This document shows, in pieces, positions 46,326 to 55,165 of a stretch of 64,000 nucleotides of DNA (within the stretch, counting starts at the first letter, position 1; the number at the start of each line of letters is the position of its first letter). The DNA is from UBA4416 sp038327195 (GTDB taxonomy: Bacteria; Bacteroidota; Bacteroidia; B-17B0; Aurantibacillaceae): the NCBI GenBank assembly GCA_038327195.1, contig JBBQKU010000010.1:50434-114433 (forward strand), given 5' to 3'. A program made the position numbers and the translations under genes. The notes below the pieces were generated by a model. The model made no database searches. It was not told where the DNA came from and worked only from the letters and a program-made list of their open reading frames with translations.

Positions 46326-46739
46326 TTACTTCACAATAAATTTATTAGACATCAGTTCCTTTGATGTTTTTATGTTTTTTATTGAAATGGTTATGGATTT
46401 TGGATTTTGAGTAACTCCTTCTACTAAGGTTTCAATTATAGTGTCATGAATAACATGAGAATACTTCATTCCTAAAATATAACTTAGTTGATATGTATTT
46501 GCATTTTTTGATTTGATGAATTTACCATTTTCAATATCAACTCTAATGTATGTTTTTAGACTATCTGGAAATTTTATTAAAAATAAATCAGTTTTATGTT
46601 TAATAATGGTATCATTTGGTACGCCAATCTGAAAAAACAAAAAACGATTATCTTCTTTCTTTACTTTAATATTTTGCTGAGCAATGATGAAACTCGAACA
46701 AAAAAATAATATACACGTTAGTCTTAATTGGCTAACCAT
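46326..46739 (-). CDS. Secreted protein of unknown function, coupled to the MauE-thioredoxin gene
   Basis: A 137-residue protein with a signal peptide (QLRLTCILFFCSSFIIAQQ) and a beta-rich body (NRFLFFQIGVPNDTIIKHKT, FLIKFPDSLKTYIRVDIENG). I do not recognise a family. The start lies inside the end of the upstream BT_3928-type gene (16-nt overlap), so it is translationally coupled and may work in the same periplasmic process. A lipobox is not evident. Confidence 0.6.
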   Translation of the reverse strand: MVSQLRLTCILFFCSSFIIAQQNIKVKKEDNRFLFFQIGVPNDTIIKHKTDLFLIKFPDSLKTYIRVDIENGKFIKSKNANTYQLSYILGMKYSHVIHDTIIETLVEGVTQNPKSITISIKNIKTSKELMSNKFIVK

Positions 46740-47668
46740 TCTTCAATTTTTGTTTGATCAAGGTGCATATAATCAACCCAATTTTCAACAACCGAATTAT
46801 TAACCATATATATGGCTGGCATATCTAATCCAGCTAAATAAATAAAATTTTTACCATTTAAAATACAGTAATCAATATTGGTGGCTTTTGTGTCTTCAAA
46901 AAATGGTTTAATTTTTTTATCTTCTCCATTAAGCACTAAATACATACTAATACTTGGATTTTTTTCATGCATAATTCTTAATTTTTTGGCTGCAATCCGG
47001 CAATGCGGACAACTCATACTCATAAAAGCAATAATGTGTTTTCCCTTACTTAATGAGGTTGGCGGAATGTTTTTCTTTGCATCTTTATACAAACTATCTA
47101 ACTCCAATTTGAAATGATCTTCTTTTTTTGTTAAGTAGGCTGATGAATAATCTAAATCAACATAATTTAAAATATGGGGTAGGGCAAATGCACTCAAAAA
47201 TAAAATACCAAATAACCATTTACTTACTTTTCCATAATTTAAACCATCATAATATTTATAGATAAAATAACAGGCAATAAGCGTTATTCCATTTTTTATA
47301 AGAGCTTCAACTGGCGTCATAGAAATTCTTACACCAAAACATCCACAATTTCCATTATTACCAGTGTTTATAATCACAAACACTAAATACAAACAAAATA
47401 CTATCAATGATATTACAGTAAGTTTTATAGTAAACCGTTTTATGAATAGCCCAAATATGAGCAAAAAACCAATAAAAAATTCTAAGCCAATCATGAATCT
47501 TGCAATAAATGGTGCTGTTCTCCACCCAGCAATTCCTATATCTACAAATGTAAATTCAAAGGGCTCTATAGGTTCAAGTTTTGCCCAGCCACTATAAATA
47601 AATAATAAGCCCATTGCCGAACTTAACAGAAAAAATAAAATTTTTAGTAAAAGTTGTTTTCTTGTCAT
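46724..47668 (-). CDS. MauE/DoxX-like membrane domain fused to thioredoxin-like domain (BT_3928 type)
   Basis: A 314-residue protein. Residues about 1-170 are a DoxX/MauE-type bundle of five helices (FIYSGWAKLEPIEPFEF, RFMIGLEFFIGFLLIFGLF) with a CGCFG motif; residues about 190-314 are a thioredoxin-like domain with SMSCPHCR (CxxC redox pair) and a cis-Pro region DMPAIYMV. The CPHC site faces the periplasm, so it probably relays electrons for disulfide reduction or isomerisation, or supports a redox enzyme. MauE in methylotrophs matures methylamine dehydrogenase, but no such genes occur here. Followed with overlap by the 137-residue secreted protein. Confidence 0.82.
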   Translation of the reverse strand: MTRKQLLLKILFFLLSSAMGLLFIYSGWAKLEPIEPFEFTFVDIGIAGWRTAPFIARFMIGLEFFIGFLLIFGLFIKRFTIKLTVISLIVFCLYLVFVIINTGNNGNCGCFGVRISMTPVEALIKNGITLIACYFIYKYYDGLNYGKVSKWLFGILFLSAFALPHILNYVDLDYSSAYLTKKEDHFKLELDSLYKDAKKNIPPTSLSKGKHIIAFMSMSCPHCRIAAKKLRIMHEKNPSISMYLVLNGEDKKIKPFFEDTKATNIDYCILNGKNFIYLAGLDMPAIYMVNNSVVENWVDYMHLDQTKIEEWLAN

Positions 47669-47695
47669 AATGGTGGTAAAGGTAATTATTTAAAA

Positions 47696-47728
47696 ATAAA
47701 AAAGCTCCCGTAAATAAATACGGGAGCT
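47696..47728 (-). terminator. Intrinsic terminator of the aconitase gene
   Basis: A perfect 10-bp GC-rich stem (AGCTCCCGTA with TACGGGAGCT) with a 6-nt loop, followed on the minus strand by a U-run. It lies 59 bp after the aconitase stop and before the divergently placed thioredoxin-fusion gene. Confidence 0.9.
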
Positions 47729-47748
47729 ATTAATTATTTAATCAAGAG

Positions 47749-47769
47749 ATCCTGAAACAAGTTCAGGAT
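47749..47769. repeat. Short palindromic hairpin after aconitase
   Basis: An 8-bp perfect inverted repeat (ATCCTGAA / TTCAGGAT) with a 5-nt spacer, between the aconitase stop and its terminator. A similar CCTGAA...TTCAGG palindrome occurs as a dispersed intergenic repeat in many bacteria; whether it is repeated in this genome cannot be seen from one copy. Confidence 0.5.
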
Positions 47770-47786
47770 GATTCTCCGTTAAAAAC

Positions 47787-50054
47787 TTAAGCTTTCACAC
47801 TTGCTCTAATAATATTTAAAGCGCCACCAGCTTTAAACCACTCAATTTGTTGAGCATTATAACTATGGTTTACTTTAAAGTTTTCAGAAGTTCCGTCTGT
47901 ATGGTTTAAAGTGATTGTTAATTGAACACCTGGTGCAAAACTTGTTAAACCAGTTACATCAATACTATCATCTTCTTTAATTTTATCGTAATCAGCAGTA
48001 TTAGCAAATGTAATTCCTAACATACCTTGTTTTTTTAAGTTTGTTTCGTGAATACGAGCAAATGATTTTACTAATACCACTTTCACACCTAAATGACGAG
48101 GCTCCATAGCTGCATGCTCACGAGAAGAACCTTCACCATAGTTTTCGTCACCTACAACTATCGATGCAATACCGTTTGCTTTGTAATCGCGTTGTACAAC
48201 TGGAACTCCAGCATATACACCTGTTAATTGATTTTTTACATTATCTGTTTTATCATTAAATGCATTAACAGCACCAATTAACATGTTGTTAGAAATATTA
48301 TCTAAGTGACCACGGAATTTTAACCATGGACCAGCCATAGAAATATGATCCGTTGTACACTTACCTTTTGCTTTTATTAATAATTTTAAGCCTTTAAAGT
48401 CAACGCCTGTCCATGCTGCAAAAGGATCTAATAACTGTAAACGTTTAGAAGTTGGATTTACCAATACTTCTACTTTACTTCCATCAGTTGCTGGAGCTTG
48501 ATATCCTGCGTCTTTCACATCAAAACCTTTAGGGGGTAATTCGTAACCAGTTGGTTCGTCTAATTTTACTTGTTCTCCTTTATTGTTTGTTAATGTATCT
48601 GTTAATGGATTAAAACTTAAATCACCTGCAATAGCCATAGCAGCTACAATCTCAGGAGACGCTACAAATGCATAAGTATTTGGATTACCATCGGCACGTT
48701 TAGCAAAGTTACGGTTGAAAGAATGAATGATGGTATTTTTTTCTTGTTTCTCAGCACCAACTCTGTCCCACATACCAATACAAGGCCCGCAAGCGTTAGT
48801 AAATACCGTAGCACCAACTTCTTTAAATACATCTAAAAAACCATCACGCTCAATAGTGTAACGAATTTGTTCAGAACCTGGATTAATCATAAATTCTGCT
48901 TTAGATTTTAAACCTTTTGCAGAAACTTGTTTTGCTAATGATACAGCACGAGAAATATCTTCGTAAGAAGAGTTTGTACATGAACCAATTAAACCCGCTT
49001 CAATTTTTAAAGGCCAGCCATTTTTTTCAGCTGCTGCTTTTAATTGAGAAATAGGTGTTGCTAAATCTGGAGTAAAGGGCCCATTTACATAGGGCTCTAA
49101 TTCAGATAAATTAATTTCAATAACTTCATCAAAATATTTAGAAGGATTTGCATATACCTCTGCATCACCTGTCAAATGTTCTTTAATTGTATCTGCTAAA
49201 GCAGCAACATCTGCACGACCAGTTGCACTTAAGTAACGACTCATGCTTGCATCATAACCAAAAGTTGAAGTAGTAGCTCCAATTTCTGCACCCATGTTAC
49301 AAATAGTTCCTTTACCAGTACAAGAAAGGCTAATAGCACCTTCTCCAAAATATTCAACTACTTTATCTGTACCACCTTTTACAGTTAAGATACCAGCAAC
49401 TTTTAAGATAACATCTTTTGCACTTGCCCAACCATTTAATTTACCTGTTAATTTAATACCAATTAATTTCGGCATTTTTAGTTCCCAAGGTAAACCAGCC
49501 ATTACGTCGCAAGCATCAGCTCCACCAACACCAATAGCAATCATACCTAAACCGCCAGCGTTAACTGTGTGAGAATCTGTACCAATCATCATACCACCAG
49601 GGAAAGCGTAATTTTCTAATACAATTTGGTGAATAATACCAGCGCCTGGTTTCCAAAAACCAATACCATATTTATTTGAAACAGAAGCTAAGAAATCAAA
49701 TACTTCTTCGCTTTCGTGTTTTGCTCTATCTAAATCTGTTGCAGCACCTGCTTTTGCTTGAATTAAGTGATCACAGTGAACTGAAGAAGGAACAGCAACT
49801 GTAGGACGACCAGCTTGCATAAATTGTAGTAACGCCATTTGAGCAGTAGCATCTTGCATAGCAACTCTGTCAGGGTTAAAATCAACATAAGAAGATCCAC
49901 GAGGATAATCTGTTAATTTCATATCAGCATCTAAATGCGAATAAAGAATTTTTTCTGCTAAAGTTAAAGGTCTACCAAGGTTTTTACGAGCAGCTTCAAT
50001 GCGCGCAGGCATATTAGCGTAAACCTTTTTAATCATTTCAATGTCAAATGCCAT
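47787..50054 (-). CDS. Aconitate hydratase (mitochondrial-type)
   Basis: A 755-residue [4Fe-4S] aconitase of the TCA cycle, closer to mitochondrial aconitase than to bacterial AcnA or AcnB in length and motifs. Marks: the cluster Cys in LIGSCTNSSYEDI and the pair in FTNACGPCIGMW, GMMIGTDSHTVNAGGLG, NFAKRADGNPNTYAFVASPE (substrate Arg), and the swivel domain GEGSSREHAAMEPRHLG. It is monocistronic with its own terminator. Separated from the mutA-like gene by the 437-bp repeat-bearing gap. Confidence 0.93.
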   Translation of the reverse strand: MAFDIEMIKKVYANMPARIEAARKNLGRPLTLAEKILYSHLDADMKLTDYPRGSSYVDFNPDRVAMQDATAQMALLQFMQAGRPTVAVPSSVHCDHLIQAKAGAATDLDRAKHESEEVFDFLASVSNKYGIGFWKPGAGIIHQIVLENYAFPGGMMIGTDSHTVNAGGLGMIAIGVGGADACDVMAGLPWELKMPKLIGIKLTGKLNGWASAKDVILKVAGILTVKGGTDKVVEYFGEGAISLSCTGKGTICNMGAEIGATTSTFGYDASMSRYLSATGRADVAALADTIKEHLTGDAEVYANPSKYFDEVIEINLSELEPYVNGPFTPDLATPISQLKAAAEKNGWPLKIEAGLIGSCTNSSYEDISRAVSLAKQVSAKGLKSKAEFMINPGSEQIRYTIERDGFLDVFKEVGATVFTNACGPCIGMWDRVGAEKQEKNTIIHSFNRNFAKRADGNPNTYAFVASPEIVAAMAIAGDLSFNPLTDTLTNNKGEQVKLDEPTGYELPPKGFDVKDAGYQAPATDGSKVEVLVNPTSKRLQLLDPFAAWTGVDFKGLKLLIKAKGKCTTDHISMAGPWLKFRGHLDNISNNMLIGAVNAFNDKTDNVKNQLTGVYAGVPVVQRDYKANGIASIVVGDENYGEGSSREHAAMEPRHLGVKVVLVKSFARIHETNLKKQGMLGITFANTADYDKIKEDDSIDVTGLTSFAPGVQLTITLNHTDGTSENFKVNHSYNAQQIEWFKAGGALNIIRASVKA

Positions 50055-50218
50055 AGGATTTAATTGTTGGTGGTTATTTGGTTAATTAGTGAATTAATTT
50101 TTGTGCTACGAATTTAATAAAATTATACCATTTTAAGGGTATAGATATTTGATTTTTTTAGATTTTTTTTGATGTCACCAAAAGCGTGTGGACTTTTGCA
50201 AGAATAATAACAATAATA

Positions 50219-50332
50219 TGGGCGTGCCCTAAAGGTCAGCCTGTCCCCATTTTTCGGGAGACTTTGCGCTACAATCTTTTTTTCGTTCCTCAAAAAAGGA
50301 TTTTCACTACAATCCCTCACACAAGTATTTAT
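50219..50332 (+). repeat. Dispersed structured element, copy A
   Basis: Starts TGGGCGTGCCCT (palindromic GGGCGTGCCC at 50220-50229), continues GTCAGCCTGTCC, CGCTACAATCTTTTTTTCG, and ends AAAAAAGGATTTTCACTACA then ATCCCTCACAC. It shares order and sequence of blocks with the minus strand of 50366-50486 (GGGC..., GGGCTGTC, CGCTTCAAGTTTTTT, AAAAAAGCTTTTCGCT, CATCCCTC), so the two are diverged inverted copies of one element. I recall similar GGGCGT...CAATCCCT blocks between genes of other Bacteroidota. No gene inside. Confidence 0.6.
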
Positions 50333-50365
50333 AAACTGAAAATTATAATTTCAATTGAACCTTAA

Positions 50366-50486
50366 ACTGCAAGAGGGATGCAAGCGAAAAGCTTTTTTGT
50401 TGATTGAGGACGTTGAGACACTCGAAACGTCGATTTGCAAAAAACTTGAAGCGACAGCCCGCTCTGGCTTTAGCCAGACTTGCCCA
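50366..50486 (-). repeat. Dispersed structured element, copy B (inverted)
   Basis: The minus strand reads GGGCAAGTC, a TCTGGCTTTAGCCAGA hairpin (50463-50478), GCGGGCTGTCGCTTCAAG, T6, an inserted second hairpin with GACGTT/AACGTC arms (50409-50431), then AAAAAAGCTTTTCGCTTGCA and TCCCTCTTGC. Block order equals that of copy A, in inverted orientation, with 33 bp between the copies. The stretch 50055-50491 otherwise has no credible gene. Confidence 0.58.
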
Positions 50487-50491
50487 AAATA

Positions 50492-51760
50492 CTATGCTAA
50501 CCTTAGTACTTTTATTGGTTGAATGGCTAAACTTTGAGTCACATTATCAATATGATTGCTGGTAGTAGATTTAGGTTCTTCTAACTTATTTTGAAATTTA
50601 TTAACTCCAACTAAAATCAATTTACCATCTTTAAAATCTGCAATCAGTTTGTCTGCATCTTCTTTTATTAAAGTATGAATATAATTCAGTTTTAACGCAT
50701 TAATTAAGCCTCCTTTAGTTTCTATATCTTTAAAAGAATTCCAAGCTTTTTCGCACATGGTTTTAGTAATGGTTTCGATGTAGTAAGAACCAGCTGCTAT
50801 ATCAGACACTTTATTTAAATAACTTTCGTCTTTCAAAATTAACTGTTGGTTACGAGCCATTCTGCTACTAAAATCATTATCAGGATTGACTTCATAATCA
50901 AATGGAAATACGACTATGCTATTTGCACCGCCAATACTTGCACTCATTATTTCTGTTGTAGAACGTAATAAATTATTATAAATATCAATGCTGGTTTTAT
51001 TTACTAAAGTAGTTTGTGCATGGATATGAATTTGAGCTTCACAATTATATTGTTCTAAAATAAAATTGGCCAATTTTCTCAAGGCTCTAAGTTTGCAAAT
51101 TTCCATAAAGAAATCGCCACCAACTGATGCAGTTATGTGTAACGTTTTAAGATCCGCTAATTTATTTTGAGTGGTTAATTCGTTTAAATACTCATTAATA
51201 TGAGAAATAGAATAAGCTAACTGATTTACCGGATTTGCCCCAGCTTCATTGTAAATAGAAGTATTTATAGAAATGGTACTTAAGGGATTTGTAATGTTTA
51301 TTTTACCATTTAAGGTATGATCACTTTCAATAAAACAATATTGATTGTAATTTTTATTTTCTAAAAATGTGTTTAATTCTCCTTCAAATTCTGGAGCAAC
51401 TTCAAATAAAGAATAAATATGTTCAAATAAAATACCTTTACATAACGTTTCAAAATTTGTTTTCTGTGTAATTTTAAAAACTAAACCAGATGCTCCATTT
51501 TGCAATGCATTTAATGCTTTGGCATTTGCAATTTTTTCGTCGCCAACATTTATATATTCGCAAATACTCCAATCACTTGACATCGAAGCGTTTTCATTAC
51601 TTAGCTGAATGTCTTCTTTAGTATAAAAAGGCTTAACATAGATGCCACTATTTGTTTTCCAAACAAGGTTGTTAAAATCAATTCCTTTTAAATCTTTTAT
51701 TATTTGTTCTTTCCAAGCTTCAGCTGTGGTACTATTAAATTCAGAAAATAAATGTTGCAT
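50492..51760 (-). CDS. mutA: Methylmalonyl-CoA mutase small (beta) subunit-like protein
   Basis: A 422-residue protein with the methylmalonyl-CoA mutase TIM-barrel sequence but no cobalamin-binding DxHxxG domain, so it is the non-catalytic small subunit: EAWKEQIIKDLKGIDFNNLV and GIYVKPFYTKEDI at the N terminus, DWSICEYINV, a barrel region with HIHAQTTLVNKT, and PDNDFSSRMARNQQLILKDE. With a large MutB subunit it would interconvert methylmalonyl-CoA and succinyl-CoA. The mutB that usually follows is not present downstream within this window. It starts 14 bp after the DUF7935-like gene. Confidence 0.88.
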   Translation of the reverse strand: MQHLFSEFNSTTAEAWKEQIIKDLKGIDFNNLVWKTNSGIYVKPFYTKEDIQLSNENASMSSDWSICEYINVGDEKIANAKALNALQNGASGLVFKITQKTNFETLCKGILFEHIYSLFEVAPEFEGELNTFLENKNYNQYCFIESDHTLNGKINITNPLSTISINTSIYNEAGANPVNQLAYSISHINEYLNELTTQNKLADLKTLHITASVGGDFFMEICKLRALRKLANFILEQYNCEAQIHIHAQTTLVNKTSIDIYNNLLRSTTEIMSASIGGANSIVVFPFDYEVNPDNDFSSRMARNQQLILKDESYLNKVSDIAAGSYYIETITKTMCEKAWNSFKDIETKGGLINALKLNYIHTLIKEDADKLIADFKDGKLILVGVNKFQNKLEEPKSTTSNHIDNVTQSLAIQPIKVLRLA

Positions 51761-51774
51761 AATAAGAACTGAAA

Positions 51775-52299
51775 TTAAAATGTTTGAGAAATTTCTCTTT
51801 TAATATAACTAATTGCAATATCTGTAGGCAATTTAGAATCAAGACTTGCGGTATTATTTAATATCATCATTGCAAAATCATTACTTGGAGCATCAGCAGA
51901 TACTTTTGAAGAAGTTATATTAATCGTTCTAATAATTTCTTCCTTAGCAGTTTTTACTAATTCCCAAGCACCAGCTGAAATGTAAATTTGTTGAGATAAA
52001 TTATGTTCGTATTCTGTTTTTACTGCAACTACTAAATCATGATGTAATTGGCGAGTACTCATTCCATTTTTATTAACCCTTACTACAAGGCTGTTTGGAT
52101 TAATCCGTTCTAAAAAAATAACGATACGCTCATAAGCTTGTATTTTAAGCGGAGTAATAGTTGCCAATGATGTTTTCTTTAATTCGTATTCTCGGCGTCT
52201 TTGATCGTTATCTAAAAAACGTTTTACTAAAAAATAGGCGGCTGCAAAAACTGCTAATGCAGGAATAATGATTTTAAGAAGTTCGATAAATGATTCCAT
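51775..52299 (-). CDS. Membrane-anchored protein resembling DUF7935
   Basis: A 174-residue protein with one N-terminal membrane helix (LLKIIIPALAVFAAAYFLVKRF), then a charged cytoplasmic helical part with LKIQAYERIVIFLERINP, TRQLHHDLVVAVKTEYEHNL and AWELVKTAKEEIIRTIN. I recall this pattern as a conserved Bacteroidota family next to mutA (DUF7935), function unknown. It lies immediately upstream of the mutA-like gene (14-bp gap), so the two are probably co-transcribed. Confidence 0.65.
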   Translation of the reverse strand: MESFIELLKIIIPALAVFAAAYFLVKRFLDNDQRRREYELKKTSLATITPLKIQAYERIVIFLERINPNSLVVRVNKNGMSTRQLHHDLVVAVKTEYEHNLSQQIYISAGAWELVKTAKEEIIRTINITSSKVSADAPSNDFAMMILNNTASLDSKLPTDIAISYIKREISQTF

Positions 52300-52400
52300 A
52301 GTTTAGGTTTTTATTTTATACCAATAGATATAATGTATTGAAAGGCTAAAGATACACAAATACTGTTTATTTTAAATATTCATTTCAAAAACTAATTTAT

Positions 52401-52742
52401 TTATCCGCCTGCCTTTTTTGCTTTGTAATTTGCTTTAGTAAGTAATTCTAATAATTTATCTCTGTTATCACCTTGTATTAAAATGTTGCCATCTTTAGAA
52501 TTTCCTCCAACACCACATTTTTGTTTCAATAATTTAGTTAAATCGTTTAAATCATTCTCAGTACCAACAAATCCACTAATACGAGTTAATAATTTTCCAC
52601 CACCAATTCTGTCTAAAAAAAGTTTTAAATTTTGTTGTTGTGGAGGTAATGTTTCGTGAGTTTCTTCATCATTACTTTCGTAACTAAAATTTGGGTTTGT
52701 AGAGTAAACCACATTTACTCTGGTTTTGTCTTTTTTACTCAT
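52401..52742 (-). CDS. SUI1/eIF1-like translation factor (YciH family)
   Basis: A 113-residue protein with a C-terminal SUI1 fold: LFLDRIGGGKLLTRISGFVG, ENDLNDLTKLLKQKCGVGGN, SKDGNILIQGDNRDKLLELL. The family includes eukaryotic start-codon selector eIF1 and bacterial YciH, whose role is less clear. The first 40 residues are a polar linker. It overlaps the end of the TPR gene by 4 nt (ATGA), so it is translationally coupled to it. Confidence 0.87.
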   Translation of the reverse strand: MSKKDKTRVNVVYSTNPNFSYESNDEETHETLPPQQQNLKLFLDRIGGGKLLTRISGFVGTENDLNDLTKLLKQKCGVGGNSKDGNILIQGDNRDKLLELLTKANYKAKKAGG

Positions 52743-53830
52743 TTTTTTCTAAATATGAAATAACTGATTAAACTTCCTATAATTAAACTAATAATTGCGA
52801 CTAAAGCTATTACTTTATTATTATAATCTGGTCCATTGTCTTTTGAACTTATAGACTCATCATTATTTTCAATATCTGTATTTTCGGTTTCAATTTTAAA
52901 TAAACTATCTTTTAAATTATGATGTTTTTTTAGGTAAAATATAGCTGAATCATAGCTTGCTTGTCCCTCAAACCATTCTGATTTTATACTATAAAAATTA
53001 ACTAGTTCATCGTAAATTTCATAAGATTTACAGCTATTTCCGACTAACGAAAGATAGTTTTGAGCTTCGTTGTATTTCTTTTGTTTCGTTAATACATCTG
53101 CAATATTTAAATAACTATTTGCTAAATCAACTTCATCTTCAATCATCATTCGCAATTTCAAACCATCTTGCAAGTAGGCTAGGGCAGTATCCAATTTGTT
53201 TTGACTAGTTAAAGCAATACCAATATTATTATTACAAGTTGCTATTAATTCGTAATCACCTAATTTATCAGCATAAATTAAGGCTTGTTTTAAATTTAAA
53301 ACGGCGGCATCATCTTGCTTTTGAGTATGTTTTAAGGCGGCAATATTTATTAAACAACGGGTTATTCCTTTTGTATTTCCTAATTTATTATTGAGTTGCA
53401 GTGCTTGTAAATAGCTTGTTTCTGCTAATTTAAAATAATTAATATCACTATAAATATTTCCTAAGTTGGATAAATTCATAGCGCAACCTGTTTCGTATTT
53501 TATGGCTTGATTTAGCGTTAAAGCCTTTTTTTGATAGTTTAATGCTTTTAAATAATGTGTTTTTTTATAATGTAAAATTCCTAATAAATTATATGCTTTT
53601 GCTAAATGCTTTTGATTGTTACATTCAATAGCCTTTTTATTGCAAGCTTCTGCAAATATCCATGCATTGTCAGGTTCTGTGTTTCGTAAACTAAAGCCTT
53701 TGTTATATAATTGATTCACACTTTCAGTGTCATTATCAATACTGTTTAATTGAAACAATAGAGAATCTATAGATTGCGAATAACCAATAAAACTGGTTAA
53801 AAAAAATAATATAAAGGGTCTAATTGTCAT
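52739..53830 (-). CDS. TPR-repeat protein with signal peptide and C-terminal membrane helix
   Basis: A 363-residue protein: signal peptide (MTIRPFILFFLTSFIGYSQ), then at least five tetratricopeptide repeats of about 40 residues (AYNLLGILHYKKTHYLKALN, NLSNLGNIYSDINYFKLAET, CLINIAALKHTQKQDDAAVL, CNNNIGIALTSQNKLDTALA, SYLNIADVLTKQKKYNEAQN), and a membrane helix near the end (VIALVAIISLIIGSLISYFI). The repeats would face the periplasm. In this phylum such TPR-TM proteins are often followed by a regulator or kinase domain; that part is absent. It is divergent from the OmpA-like gene. Confidence 0.85.
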   Translation of the reverse strand: MTIRPFILFFLTSFIGYSQSIDSLLFQLNSIDNDTESVNQLYNKGFSLRNTEPDNAWIFAEACNKKAIECNNQKHLAKAYNLLGILHYKKTHYLKALNYQKKALTLNQAIKYETGCAMNLSNLGNIYSDINYFKLAETSYLQALQLNNKLGNTKGITRCLINIAALKHTQKQDDAAVLNLKQALIYADKLGDYELIATCNNNIGIALTSQNKLDTALAYLQDGLKLRMMIEDEVDLANSYLNIADVLTKQKKYNEAQNYLSLVGNSCKSYEIYDELVNFYSIKSEWFEGQASYDSAIFYLKKHHNLKDSLFKIETENTDIENNDESISSKDNGPDYNNKVIALVAIISLIIGSLISYFIFRKK

Positions 53831-53883
53831 TAAAGGTTAAATATAATTTGTTTTTACTTAATTTGTATTATATTTTTTCTAAA

Positions 53884-55131
53884 ATGAAATTTTTAAAAAT
53901 CTTAGTTTTAATTTGTTTAATTGCTTTTCCAGCATCTTTAGTCAGTCAAATTAAAATTGATACAGTTACATTTAGTCTGCATTGTTCTGAAAATAAGATT
54001 TTTGTTGAAGAGAATTTATTGGATCAAATGGATTCCATTTTTAGTAAATTAGGGTTTAATGATTTAGAATATAATACAACAATTTACCAATCAATTATTT
54101 TTGGACATACTGATAACAATGGATCAAAGAAAACCAATCAAATATTATCTGAAAAACGAGCGGAATATGTTTTTCAAATTATAGATCAGGAATATAAGGT
54201 AGGTAATAATATAGTTTTAGGTTTTGGGGAAACTAAAGCTATAGCTGAAAACAATACTGAAATTGGCAGAGCAAAAAATAGGAGAGTAGAGGTTACTTTG
54301 ATTTATTCACAGCAAAAAATAAATCAACCGAAAGTACCAGTTTCTTCAATTTTGCGCGACACAATACTAATTTTTGAAGATGGCACTAAACTTAAAATAA
54401 ATTTAAACGATTATTATTTAATTAGAAATTGTATTAGTTACGAGCGTAAAACAAGCATGTATGATTTATTTGAAGATTTAGCTGCCAATGATAATGATGA
54501 TGTTTTTTATAATTTCGGGAAAGTGAAAATTAGTTGGTGTAATGCTAAATGCTTAAATAATAAAATTACATTAAGTATAAAAGTTCCTGATACTTTGATA
54601 AAAGCATATCTTAAAGAAATAAAAACCTATGTAAAGCAGCTCAAAAAACAACAAGCAAAACTAGTAAAACATAAAGATAATATTTGGTATATAGATGCGG
54701 TTTCCTATTGCCCTTTTGAATTTATAGGATGTGGTTTTCACTGTAATTACAAAGGAAAAAAAGATAAATTAAAAAAAGTAAAATATGTTGCGAAAGATGA
54801 TTTTAGAATAATTGGTGCTTTTATTAGCAATGGAACAATGTTTAGTTATAAAAAAATAAAAAAACCTAAACGAAAAATTAAATTTAAAGTGACTTGTCCT
54901 GGTTTGTTACCTATGGTTTCTGTTATTGCAATAAACAAAAATAGTTTGGACACCGTTTACTTTGCGCAGGGCACAGAAAAGGAAATTCAATTCAAAAAAC
55001 GTTGCTTCAATTGTATAGATAAAAATATAATAATTGGCAATTTTTTAGGGATAAAAATTCATAAACGCTTATTAAGGAGAAAATATATTTTTAAAAACGA
55101 TAACTTTGATAAGAAAATAATTAGAAAGTAA
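53884..55131 (+). CDS. OmpA-family protein with N-terminal peptidoglycan-binding domain
   Basis: About 415 residues from ATG 53884, which gives a clean signal peptide (MKFLKILVLICLIAFPASL). The OmpA_C-like domain is near the N terminus (about residues 55-145): SIIFGHTDNNGSKKTNQILS with the Asp and EKRAEYVF, then GFGETKAIAENN and RAKNRRVEV with the diaminopimelate-binding Arg. The remaining 270 residues are Lys-rich and unlike any family I know. This order (peptidoglycan anchor first, unknown tail) is the reverse of classical OmpA. The frame is open to an earlier start at 53824. Confidence 0.78.
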   Translation: MKFLKILVLICLIAFPASLVSQIKIDTVTFSLHCSENKIFVEENLLDQMDSIFSKLGFNDLEYNTTIYQSIIFGHTDNNGSKKTNQILSEKRAEYVFQIIDQEYKVGNNIVLGFGETKAIAENNTEIGRAKNRRVEVTLIYSQQKINQPKVPVSSILRDTILIFEDGTKLKINLNDYYLIRNCISYERKTSMYDLFEDLAANDNDDVFYNFGKVKISWCNAKCLNNKITLSIKVPDTLIKAYLKEIKTYVKQLKKQQAKLVKHKDNIWYIDAVSYCPFEFIGCGFHCNYKGKKDKLKKVKYVAKDDFRIIGAFISNGTMFSYKKIKKPKRKIKFKVTCPGLLPMVSVIAINKNSLDTVYFAQGTEKEIQFKKRCFNCIDKNIIIGNFLGIKIHKRLLRRKYIFKNDNFDKKIIRK

Positions 55132-55165
55132 AAAATAATTAAATTAAAATATCTCAATTTTCAAT

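Noticed and set aside
50123..50320. 65-residue minus-strand open frame in the gap after aconitase
   Set aside because: It lies entirely over the structured element and its flank, has no protein-like pattern, and its sequence is explained by the repeat.
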